Below, piece by piece: positions 37,201 to 49,200 of a stretch of 64,000 nucleotides of DNA. The position numbers and the translations under genes are program-made. The notes below the pieces were generated by a model that ran no database searches, had not been told where the DNA came from, and saw only the letters and a list, made by a program, of their open reading frames with translations. Source of the DNA: Eopsaltria australis (lineage: Eukaryota; Chordata; Aves; Passeriformes; Petroicidae); contig JAVTVJ010001227.1 of assembly GCA_034509425.1 (NCBI GenBank), forward strand, positions 1 to 64,000, given 5' to 3'. Within the stretch, counting starts at the first letter, position 1, and each line of letters opens with the position of its first letter.

Positions 37201-40200
37201 TAGAATGTCAGTTCGAGAGTCGATGTTTCCTGAAACTGAAACCGTGATATGATGGAATGTGGGTTTGGTGAAATGGTTTGCAGTGGCACTCACCACATTC
37301 AGACGTGGGGCCCAGGTGTTTGCAGGTGCTGGTGGTTTCGTTGGGGACACGGTGGAAGGGATCGGTGTTGCAGCCTTTAGTTTTGTGTCCGCGTGTGGTG
37401 CTGCCCCACGCTCGTTGTCTAGTTTCCCTGTGGCTGAGGAATTTCTGGACCTGTAAACGGCTTGGAAGAGTTGTTAATTTTTCGGGGTTTGGGACAGTTC
37501 TTTGCAAAATGGTGAGGAGACCCACAATTGAAGCATTTGCGGATGTCTTTATTATTGTCTGCTGTCACAGCAGCACCCACGGTTTTCTTGGGTGCTCCCT
37601 TAACTGGAAGTTGTTGGGGTGAAAAGTCTGTTTATTCAGGTTTTATGTCAGCACAAAGCTCTAGCATTTGAGCAATTGTTGGCTTTGGATTTCGTGGTAA
37701 GGTTTGGAGGAGTCTTTTACAATCTATGTTTGCATTTTCCTTGGCTAGTGATCTTATGAACTCTTTCTGCAACTGTGGATCTTCTATTTGTTTCATTACT
37801 GCCCCTCTTAATCTTTCCACAAAATCGACAAAACTCTCGTCAAGCCTTTGCTTGATTGCAGAATAACCATCTGAAGGGGCAGCAGAGGAAGGCAGGCACC
37901 ATAAAGCTCTTTTTGCTGTATTTTTAATATCAACTAGAACTGCTGGTGGCAAGTTGGTGGCTTGGTCCCTAGGTTTGCTCATGTCTCCTTGGCCACAAAG
38001 ATGATCAAGGGTTAAATTTGCTGTTTGGTCGTTTACTTTGTAAATTGGTAAAAGTTCTTTTAATTTTTCCTGCCACAATCTTTCCCAGAGCCAGAATTGA
38101 GTTTCATTTAGGATACCAGACATCAACGTTTTTATATCATGTGGTACTAGGGTTTGAGTTTCAAAAGTCAGGTTTAACATGTTTTTAAAATATGACGACT
38201 CCCACCCGAACTCTTTTGCAATTTTACATATGTCTTTGAGATTTTGAAGGCCCATCAGTTGCCATACCGCGTTCTCTCCTTGAGGGTTGTACTGAACTGG
38301 GGCTGCAAAAATCTCGCTATTTGTGATTTGCTGACTGGTTTCTTGGTGGCATGTGGATTGGCTTCCAGGAGGCATTCCCCCCCCCTCCTGCAATAGTTCG
38401 GCAGCAGATTGGGGTGGGCTCACGCCACCAGGTATTGCTGAGGCTGGTAGATGTGTGGCAACCACTGCTTTGGCAGCGGCGGCGTTAATTTGAGCCGGGG
38501 CTGGGAACGGCGGGAGTCCACGTGCGCCCGCCCCTAGGGACGGGACGGAGGCAGGCTGGACAGAGTTTACTGTGGTTGCTAGGAAACCGCCTGGGGAGTA
38601 TGTTGGGGGTGTGGTGGGCGTGGCAGTTGGGAAGAGTGGCAGCTGCGGCGGCAGCGGCGCCGGCCCCGGCAGCGGCAGCAGCGGCGGCGGCGGGGCCAGG
38701 GCCACCCCAGCCGGCCGCAGGGACCCGGGCCATGGTGAGGCAGCGGGCGGCGCCGCCGGTAGAGGCAGCTGGGGCGGCGGCAGCGCCGTTCCCCCCGGCG
38801 GCACTGCTCCGAGCCTCGGCCAGGCAAACGGCGCCGCCGCGACTTGTACCGGGGCTTGTGCCGGTGTCAGCCAGGGCCACACGGGCGGCAGCGGCCCGGC
38901 TTGCATCCCCATGGCCCCGAACGCCAGCGGCCACGGCGCGGCCCCCCCCCGCGGCTGCAGGGGGTGGGTTCCCAGCGGTGGGCGTTTGCAGCGCTGACGC
39001 CACAGATGGAAGGTCCGCCCCTGTAGGCGGAGGAACGGTAATGAACTGCGAGTGAGGTGGCTCTGTGGGAGGGCTGGGGGAGGCGCCGGGGGTGGGGTTG
39101 CCTGGCCACTCGGCCCCGCCCGCGCCCTGCGGGCTGGGTCCGGCTCCGGGGACCGCATGGCCGACGCCATCTTGGCCCTTTGTTTCTTTGTGTCCCTGAG
39201 GGTTTGAAATTGTGAGAGTTTTGGGTGCTGGAGGGGGACCGAGGGGAGGTGGGGAGGACTCGGCCGTGGGTTGGTGAAGCTCGGGGGAGGACCGGGGGGT
39301 TTGGAGGGGCTCTTGGATATTTTTGTCGCTGTTCTCGTCGTGACGCCGTGATTTTACAAGGGGAGGGGAGGATGGTGGGTTGGGGCGGGGCGGGGAGGCA
39401 CGTGTGTTCCAAACTTTTCTCCTTCTCTTCTAAAACTTCACAAATTAAAATGAGCAAGGAAAAATACAATCGTAATGAATTATCTCCTGTTTTTGAAAGA
39501 CGGGTGAGTCTCTCCCCGACCTGATCCCAGAAATCAAGGGATTTTATGGAAGAGAGAGAAACAGAAGGGTGATAGAGAAACACCAACTTTGTAAAACGCT
39601 TCAAGAGCTTTTTACTAAAAGCTCTATTAGCAGATTTTAAGATGCTTTTAAGTTGGTAATAAACCTCATGTTCAGGACATGATAACATCTTACCCATCCT
39701 GAAAAATTCTCCCTGCCTGGACAATCCCAAAGTAAAACCCCAGCCTGAAATACTACCTGTGTGGACCCTTGAACTTGATCCCTTGCTGTTTCCTGGTTTC
39801 CTCGGTGACTGCCGTCCAAAGCAGAGCCTTCAGCTGGTCTGAGCCTTCTGTGGTGTCGAAGGTTTTCAGACCCCCTTCTGAAAGTGCTAATAGAACTTAG
39901 CACTTCTTCTGGGGAGCAGCTACCAACGGGTGAGCTCCTGTCCAAAGAGAGGACTGGGACACTCTTCGGGGGCTTGAGTTCTTCTCAAGGCCAGACATTG
40001 GGTGCCACTTATAGCTCGCTGGTTTTTCTGTCCAGCCCGGCGTTGCCACGACAGATTCCAGCTGGCTATATTTCCAGGAGTGCCCCTATTCCAAGGCACT
40101 CTGGCAGCGTCTCGGAGACACTTAGCCAGAGAAACTGCGGCCTGCGGTGTGGTGCAGGAACGATCCAGGTTAGCTATCAGATGAAGATGAATAACGAGAG

Positions 40201-43200
40201 GGCTCTTGGAATGCCTTTAATTCTGAGTGGCTTTATTGCAAGGTCTTCACACAGAGGAGAGGCAGGGTCCAAGAGGCTGAGGGGCCCTCAGACACGGCCT
40301 TAAGAGTTACCATGTACCACCAATCACCAGGGGGTTTGGGGGAGTATAGGGAAGGCCTAAGGGTATTTGGTCCTATGGGATAGGGAAGGAATGGGGCTCA
40401 GGAGATAACAGGGAATAGAACAAAGGCTCTTAGGGGGAGGGAGGAGATGATGGACACTAGCAGTGGCTACTCGGGTTTGTCCTGGGTTAAACCATGGTCA
40501 CTTCACTTTCCAGGGGTTTCCTATCTCCTTGGAACTTTCTCCACCAGTTATCTTTCTCCTTTTCTAAGTCTTCTCCCCCTGGAGTCTCCAAGGACACATC
40601 CACAGCAGCTACAGGGATGTGGCCGTAGGGACAGGTGCTGTGAGGCTGGTGGAGGTGATCTGTACAAGCATGGAGTGTCCACAGTGTCCCCATGTCCTGC
40701 CTCAGCCCAGGGTGACCGAGGGGTCCCTATCCTTAAGACCTCCATGCTAAACCGGTGTCCCTGTGGGGACAGTTTAGGGACAGACACCACAGCTTATGCC
40801 CCAGGGGCCACTGTCCCCGCAGTGCCATCCCCACCCAGCCCTGTCCCTTCTCCCTTCCAGCCCAGACCCTCGGCCTAGCTGGTGAGTCCTCGGGGGGATG
40901 CCATGTCCCCACCCCGCTGTCCCCAGCCCCATGGTGGCCCTGGCAGTCAGGTGTCCCCTGTCACCCGCAGGCACCCAGAGCACCCAGCTCCTCGTGCAGC
41001 CCCCCTGGACACCGGCGGTGCTGTGGGACCTGGTGACACTGACCTGCCAGGGCTCAGGGACTCCCAATGCCAGCAACTGGTACAAGGACAGGCAGCGCTG
41101 GTGGAAGGAGGGACCCCACCACTTCACTGTCACTGAGAGTGGCACCTGCAAGTGTGAGAGACCCAGCAGTGGCCTCAGCTCCCCCGTGAGCATCTTAAAT
41201 GGTGAGGGGGATCTTAAATTATCAGGGTGGCCCCTGTTGGGTCTGGGTGAGCTCCACTTTGTGGGTGGCTTTACACCCCTCGTGTGGCAAGAGGCTGTCC
41301 CCTGCACACGGGGACATCCCAGTGCACCCCAATGTGATGGGACCCCTGTGGTGACACCTGTGCTATGAGGTTTCCTGCTGGTGCCCCTGGGATCCTCCCA
41401 CTCCATGAAGACTCCACTCAGTTATCCCCGGTGCCATGAGGACCCACCTGGGACCTGTCTCGAGCCCCTCAGTGTGACGGGACTCTCCTGTCCCACAGAC
41501 CAGATGGTGCTGCAGGTGCCAGCATGGGCGCTGCTGGAAGGAGACATGGTGACACTGCGCTGCCGGGTCAGGACGGACATGTCAGTCACCATGGTGCAAT
41601 TTTACCAGGAGAAGAAGGATATCAGGGGACCCCTCAGGGGGAGAGAGCTGTCCCTGTCCCACCTGCAGCTGCACCACAGTGGCCGCTACCACTGCAGTGC
41701 CTTGGTGAACTTCAGGCTGTCACAGTCAGCACCAGTGAGAGTGACAGTGCAAGGTGAGCACCCCCACAGCTGGAACCCCAATTTCCTGACACCGCCAAAA
41801 CCCCTTCCCCGGGGACTCCGAGTAACAGAACCCCCTCCCCTCTCCTTCCCAGAGCTCTTTACGGTGCCAGTGCTGCAGGATCCCCACGAGCCCACCGAGG
41901 GGTCCCCCCTCAATCTCAGCTGCCTCAGCACCCCCAGCCCCCTGCGGCCCCGAGCCTCCCTTCTGCACCTCTTCTACCGGGACAGGCAGTGGGTAGGGGG
42001 CCCGCAGGGGTCCCCACAGCTCCTGGTGCCCGCCGTGGGGGTCTCGCACTCGGGCAGTTACAGCTGCGAGGTGCGCTCCGAGGGGGGGGCCGTGCGGAAG
42101 AGCAGCGGCCGGCTCCGCATCACGGTGTGCAGTGAGTGTGGGGATGGGCACAAGGAGCTCCTGCAGCCTCCACGGCTCCCCTGCCTTGGTACCTCCATCC
42201 CTCCCTGATATCCTCCCCGGGTCCCTCTCCCTGTCCCCCCATTCCTCCCTGGGTCCCCCACCCATTTCTGAGGTTCCTCCACGGTCCCCAGGCCTCCCTA
42301 TGCCTGTCTGGGTCCCCACACCATCCCTGGGCTGTTGCGTTCCCTGCTTTATCCCGTCCCGGTACCAGCAGCAGAGCGCTAGCATGAACCTGGGAGGCTG
42401 TTCGCGTTCTGGAAAGCCTCCCCGGTGAGCCTACGGAGGGCACCGCTAGTCTGCGTCCTGGTCTGAGGAGATGTTGCCCTCAGAGCACGGCAAGATCGCA
42501 AAGAACTCCCAGAGAAGGAGGTCTCTTGGTATGTAAGTTCGGTAGGTTTATTACCTCCAAGGGGCACAGAGACCAAGAGCCAAAAACAGCTCATTACGTA
42601 GGTATTTAAGGGAGGAACAACATCCAATAAACTGAGGGCAAGGGGCAATACGTGGGAGAGGCCGGGGTACATGGTCAAATGAGGTTTAGGGAGAGGAGGG
42701 GGAAAGAGAGAACAACGAATGAACAAGGGAGTGACAGGGAATTTCCCAAAACGGGGAAACATAACAGACAAATCAAGGAACCAATAGCAGGAACCTGGGC
42801 TTCGTGGCTCCAGGGGGAAACTCTCTGTCCGTGGAAAATGCCACCGGAAGTCCTCTTCCTTCCTGGTTCCGAACCACCGCAACATCTCCCCCTGTCTTTT
42901 TACTTAAAGAAAGTGACTTGTTAGCACAATGAAGATAATAACTAAAATCCAAAGCAAAGTCTTGAAAATCTGCAAATAAACAAACAAACATTGTTAAAGC
43001 ATTGTCTCTCTACAGGACTGGGAATGATTGGGGTACGGGAGGTACATGGGGCAGGTTTAGGGAGAGTCTAAGGGGAAGGTATCAAAAAGAAGGGTCTCGG
43101 TGAGGATGAAAGGATCTGGCTGCTCGGAGGGGAGACTCTCATGAGCTGGGTATAGGTAGTAAATCTGAAAGTCTCTTCTTTGTATATAATTGATCTTTTC

Positions 43201-46200
43201 TTGTTCTCACTCATCTTCTTGATCACTGTCGGAGTCTGGAGTTTTCTTTCTCCTTCTCTTCCATGCTGATCTCTGTGGAGCAGCGTCTGTTGGTCGAGTT
43301 GTCTGGGTCTGTTCTGGTGGGTGTTCTCAGCATGGCTTGATGTGTCGGCTTGGGATCCAGCGTGGTCCCTCTGGAGTGGAGACACAAGCATAACCCCTCC
43401 CCCACACGATGAGTTGAACTGGTCCTACTTTTTGTCTACTTTGCGGGTCCTTGAAGAACACCAGCAGCTGTTCTCTTAATTTGGCCTGGGTCGAATTAGT
43501 GAAGTGCCGGAATACGGGGGGAACGGGCTCTTTTGCTGAGCAATTTAAGAAGTTGAGGGTAAAAAGAGCTCTACAGAGGCGCTCAATGGGCGTCTGTCCT
43601 TCTGTTTCTCCCCGTTGCTGTTCAAGGATCCGTTTTATATCTTGGTGTGTTCTTTCGACAATTGCTTGGCCTGTGGGAGAGTGGGGTATGCCTGTGAGAT
43701 GTTTGATTCCCCACTGTTGCAGAAATTCCTGTACCTTTTTTGACCTGTATGCTGGTCCATTATCTGTTTTAATTTCTTTAGGGGAGCCTAATACTGAGAA
43801 CGCCATTGACCAGTGCCTGGTCACGTCTTTGGATTTTTCTCCGGCGTGTACACCGGCAAATGTGTCAACAGAGATGTGAATGTACTTTTGTTTGCCAAAG
43901 GGCGTAAAATGTGTAACATCGGTCTGCCACACTTGGCAGCTCTCTAATCCACGTGGATTAACCCCAGGGTGGAGCGAGGGGATTTGGTACTTTTGACAAG
44001 AAGGGCATGTTACCACGATTGCTCGTGCCTGCTCTAGAGGAAGATGGAACATTCTCCGGAGGGCAGGAGCATTTTGATGGAAGAACTGATGAGAGAGTTT
44101 GGCTTGGTTAAAGATGTCTGGTGTGTTGGCCATGCGCACGGCCATGGCCAAGGCATCAGCCTTTCTATTGCCTTCAGCAATAAAGCCTGGCAAGTCAGTG
44201 TGCGCTCTTGTGTGCATAACATGATATGGCTGCTCTCGATGGGACAACAGGTAAACTAGTCTCGAGAGCAAGCTAAACAACTTCGGGTTGGCAATTTCTT
44301 TTAAAAGGGCATGTTCTGCTCTGAGGACTATACCGGCTACATATGCTGAATCAGTGACCAAATTCAGAGGTTCTGAGAACCTCTCAAACACTCTCATGAC
44401 AGCGGCTAGCTCACCAATCTGTGGGGATCCTTCTACTACACGGACATCAGAGTCCCATTTCAGAGTCTTTGGATCCTTCCAAGTCGAGACTGACTTGTGA
44501 GAGGATCCAGAGCCGTCGGTAAAAATTGTAAGAGCGTCTTTTATTGGTGTTCTGCTAAGAAGAAATTTTGGAGCCAAATGGAAGTCTGTATTAAAAAGTG
44601 GATGTTTTAATTTGTGACCACTAATTTGACCGGTAGAGCTGTCTCTTCCAGGTACTGTCTATTTGGGGCTGTAGTGGTTTCAGTTCGTTTATTTAGGTTT
44701 GTGGCTAAATGCTAGCACACTTACTTATATTAACTTGATTGTTTGTTGTGAGATGAGGATTAGGAGTAGGCAAAGCAGGCTCAAACTTTATAAAGTACAA
44801 AGAAGTTTTATTAATATACTTAAGACAAAGGGAAAAAGAAAAAAAAACTAAGAAAAACTAGAACAAACTTTTTAGACTACCCCTCTTTCTCCCACCTCTC
44901 TATTTCAGTCTCTCTGACAACATATAAAAGAAAACACTTTGACTTCTAGTCAGTTTACTACTTCAGAAACAGCTCTTGTTGTAGTTCATTTAGGGAGAGA
45001 AGTTTTTTTTGCTTACACCATGGATCTTCTGTAAGAAAAATACAGTTTTTATGGGTCTTCTGCCTCACAATTAGCCACCGCCCGGAGCAAAGTCTAGCTT
45101 AATGGTGGATTCTTCTCACACTAGTAGCTTTCCCACAGCCACTTGGGTGGGTTATGAACAGTCTACAGGGTACTTGTTTTAAGGATGCTTAGTTCAATTG
45201 CAGCAACAAAGAAAATCCCTTCTTCTGTGCTTAGCAACACAGGTTCTCTTGACAACTCAGGTTCTTTAGCATTCTCCCCGGGACCAGGGCCCTGGGTCAC
45301 AGCTTCTCTTCTTTCTTGGTTCTAGTTTCTCATCAGGCTGTACTTTTTCAACACTTACTTGTTTGTACTTAGGTATTTCAGTTCATAGGCTGCAATAAGA
45401 ACTTCACATCTCCCTTTGGACTATATCTTCATATATTACAGAGAATTTATTAGCTCAGTCCCTAACTATGGTTCTCCAAAAGAGTTTTCAGTTTCACTCT
45501 TGAAGTAACTTCCTATGCACTTCCTTGTAAGTATCAGTTTTGCTTTTTTCACTGACTGTAAAGTCTCTGCGCTGCACTATGTAGATGTTCTCACTCGTTC
45601 TTCTCTCTGCGAGGAAGGATGGGTGTTTGTGAGTTTAGTCTAGGCATGGAGAGAGTTAATTTCTGTCTCTCTCTCTCTCTCTGGCAGTGTGAGGATCACG
45701 TGCTCTTTGCCGGGTTGTTTGAACAGGTCTGAGCTGGATGCCAGACGCTCTCAGGAGTCTCTCTGTCTGGCTCTGCCAAGCTGGCTCGGCCTGGTAGAGC
45801 CATCAGGGCTCAGGGTGACAGGGCAGGGCCTGGCCCGAGCTGGATGGAGTCCGGCTTGGTGTTTGCCTGGCCCGGCTCTCTCTCTCGTGTAGCTGACACA
45901 CTGGCTGAGCTGGATCCGCTGAAAATTCCAATCGTTTCCTCCCCCATGCCTGGCTGCAGCTGCACGGCTGCCATAAAACCTCCCTTCCCCCCCACCCCAT
46001 CCCTCTTTTGGAAGGGGGGGGGGTGGGGAAGCTGGGGCCTTACTAGCGAGAGAAGCAGGAGCTGCTCTTCTCTACACAGCAGCAGCAAGTCCAAAGAGGA
46101 AGAGCTTTAGAGAGTCTCTGCTTATATATGGTTTTTTCCTCGAAGGCAGATCAACTTTTTAATTGGTTTACCTACCTATCAATCCTTAAAACTACCTGAT

Positions 46201-49200
46201 TATTGGCTCTCTCTCGCAGGAAGGAAGTTGTATTCCTTCCTGCAGCACAGATCACTTCTTAGATTTTGACCCCTCTGGCCTAACCCAAGACAGGGGCACA
46301 AACTAAAACATCATCCATGTAATGTAGGATTCTGGCTCCAGGAAACAACTTTCTCACGGGCGAGAGCACCTCAGCGACGTACCACTGGCAAAGCACAGGG
46401 GAGTTAACCATTCCCTGGGGAAGTACTTTCCAATGGTAGCGCCGCATGGGGGCTTCCTTGTTGACACTGAGAACTGAGAAAGCAAACCTTGGAGCGTCGT
46501 TTGGATGTAATGGAATAGAAAAGAAGCAGTCTTTTATGTCAATGACTGCTAAAGGCCATTTTCGGCGGAGCATTGTGGGAGACGGAAGGCCAGGTTGGAG
46601 TGGGCCTATCTCAGCGAACACCTTATTGATCTCTCTTAGATCATGAAGGAGTCTCCACCAGTCCTTGCCAGCTTTGCGAATGATAAAGACCGGGGAGTTC
46701 CACGGGCTATCTGTCGGTGTTATGTGCCCTTTCACAAGTTGTTCTTTTACAAGTTCCTCAAGGATGCGCAATTTGTCAGCAGGAAGGGGCCACTGCTCCA
46801 CCTTCACCGGCTTATCGGTGGTCCATTTCAGGGGTGGGGTGGTGCGCACAGTAGCGGACTTTACTGAAAATCCTTTGGTATTGGGGGAGTTTCTAGCTTT
46901 GTTCCCCATTGGGATAAAACGTCTTGTCCCCACAGGGTGAATCCAGAGGGAATTACATAAGGCTGGACAGTGGCTACTCTCCCCCCAGGTCCTTCCACTG
47001 TAATGTTTCCCGTGCTTTGTTTTGAAGGGACTGATCCTCCTACTCCATTTAAGTGACCTGGGACTGATTTTAAACCCCAGTGTGATGGCCACTCAGTCTG
47101 GGAAATTACTGTAACATCTGCACCAGTATCTATAAGTCCATTCAGGTATGTTGTCATGTTACCATTCCTCAGCACACAATCTAGGTGTGGTTTGTCTTGC
47201 CCCACTACTTCTGTCCAGTAAATACAGGGTGTTTTTACATTTCTGGGGAAGTGTGATGGAAGGATAATGGCTTGTGCAATTTCTGTCCACTTTGGAATAT
47301 AGAAAGGTGGGTTGTTGCAGTATACTGAAATTAAAAAGCTTTCTCCTGGTCTGATGGTTATTATTTCAGGGAGAGTGAAAAGCTCGGGTGGGCCCCTCAA
47401 AGAGTTGCCCACTAAGAGAATGTCTGTCCTTTCTAAAATGTCCTCTTTGGTGGTGACCTTCATGTGGGTGAATGCTGTGGTGTCGAAGTGGAAAGTTGTG
47501 ACACTTACCAACTTCAGCTGTAGTGGTCCAAGGAACTGGTCATTTGGGGTTGCTTTTGATGGTGTTTCTAGTGGCGTGGGTGGTGATGGAGAGCAGGACA
47601 CAGTAGATTCAGCTTTTAATTTCTTTGAGGAGCGCGGTGCTGATCCGCGCTCCATGATGCGTTTCCCAAATGGGATGGAGTATGTGGTGTCCAGGAGCCT
47701 GTGGAAGACTTAGGTGGAGGATGGTTAGAAAATTTTATCAGGTGAGGGCACTCTCTTTTCAGGTGATCTGAGGAACCACAATTAAAACATTTCAATCTGC
47801 CCTTAAATTGTTCATGGACTGAGGTGGCTCCGATTATTCTCATAGGGGAATGCCTCGGTGATTGGTCTGGTGGAGTTGGCCTGACTCTCATACACATTTC
47901 TATCATATGTTCAATGGTAGGGGGTGGATCTGGGGGGAGGAGGTTTAAAAGTTGTTTGCAAGCGGCATTGGTATTTTCTTGGGCTACTGTACATAACAAT
48001 TCTTTTAAATTATTTGGGTCTGAGATCTGCCTGCTCATGGCCTCTCTGAGCTTTTCTACAAAACTCGCAAAACTCTCGTCTGAGCTTTGCCGTATGGTTG
48101 AATAACTTTGCACAGGGGCAGTGAGTAAAGGCATACTAAGTAGAGTCTTTTTGGCTGCTTGGCCAATGTCTCTTAAGACATCTTCAGGGATGTTGGTGGC
48201 TTGATCTATTGGTTTTGTTTGTTTTCCCTCCCCACAAAGGTGATCAAGGGTGAGAGTGGCTTTATTTGGGTCTCTTTTATAACTGTTCAGCAGGTTTTGA
48301 AGTTGCCGCTTCCACATCTTTTCCCACACCCAATACTGAGCCTCGACTAAAGTACTTGTCATGATTGTTTTTATATCAGATGGGACCAGCACTGCTGCAT
48401 TAAAGGTGGAATTTAGCACACTTTTAAAATAAGGGGAATCTCTCCCAAACTCTCTCTCCACGTTGCAAAGCTCTCTCAAGGCTGCAGGTGACAGTGGTTC
48501 CCATCGAGGGTTATTACCCTGCCGGTTGTACACAACCGATGTCACTGCAGGGCTTGACTGAAAGGCTGTATCGTAGGCTCTAGCCTCTCCACTTCTGGGT
48601 CCCCATTCGTGGGGGCTGAAAGGGCGGGCGTGGGAATCTGGAAGTGGGCAGTGGTTAGGGGCGGGACTGCAGTTGGTATGAGCAGTCCAGGCACGCGGTG
48701 GGGCGGGGACGTCCCTCGGGCAGGGTCGGGGACCTCCGGCGCAAGGGGAGGGACCCGACGCGAAGACATCATCGGCCGCTGGGGGAGAACCCGACGCGGG
48801 GCCAATCGACGCGAAGGGACCGTGGGAGGAGCTGGGAGGATTCGCGGGCTTTCGGCGTGAGGCTGCGCAGTCGGCACAAGGGCGTCGGCACGGCGCCACG
48901 AGGCCGCCGCCATCTTTAAATCACAGCCATTTTTTAAAGTAGAACAATGCGGGAGCGTAACCGGCGCAATTTGGGCTGAGGACTCTGAGAACGGGTTTGG
49001 GGTGGAGTTCGCTATGGGAGGATCGGTCTCAGAGCGGGGAGAACCGAGGGGCGCACTTCCCTGCAGCGGGGATGAGGGATTGGGAAAAGGGGAATTAGGA
49101 ACATGGGATGGGTGGGTCGGGGATTCCAAACTTTCCCAACAATTACGCACAGCCTCACGAATTAAAATCAACAACGGAAAAAATTTCCGAACAGAAATAT

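Larger units (their letters stand above)
31319..40613 (-). mobile_element. ERV1: class II endogenous provirus in intron 1 of gene D
   Basis: Two LTRs (31319-31916 and 40010-40613) enclose gag, dUTPase-protease, pol and env, all on the minus strand. The LTRs differ by about a dozen substitutions and two small indels by hand count, roughly 2%. LTR ends read TGTAGCT and AGCTATA on the minus strand, so one end departs from TG...CA. There is no convincing target-site duplication. Several genes carry stops or frameshifts, so it is not replication competent. Confidence 0.9.

Noticed and set aside
38522..39055. Ala-rich plus-strand frames of 140-177 codons
   Set aside because: Shadows of the GC-rich Pro/Ala linker of ERV1 gag on the other strand.
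31313..40619. gggagg/gggatg as a 6-bp target duplication of ERV1
   Set aside because: One mismatch, and alignment with gene C shows these flanks come from sites about 330 bp apart, so the similarity is chance in G-rich DNA.
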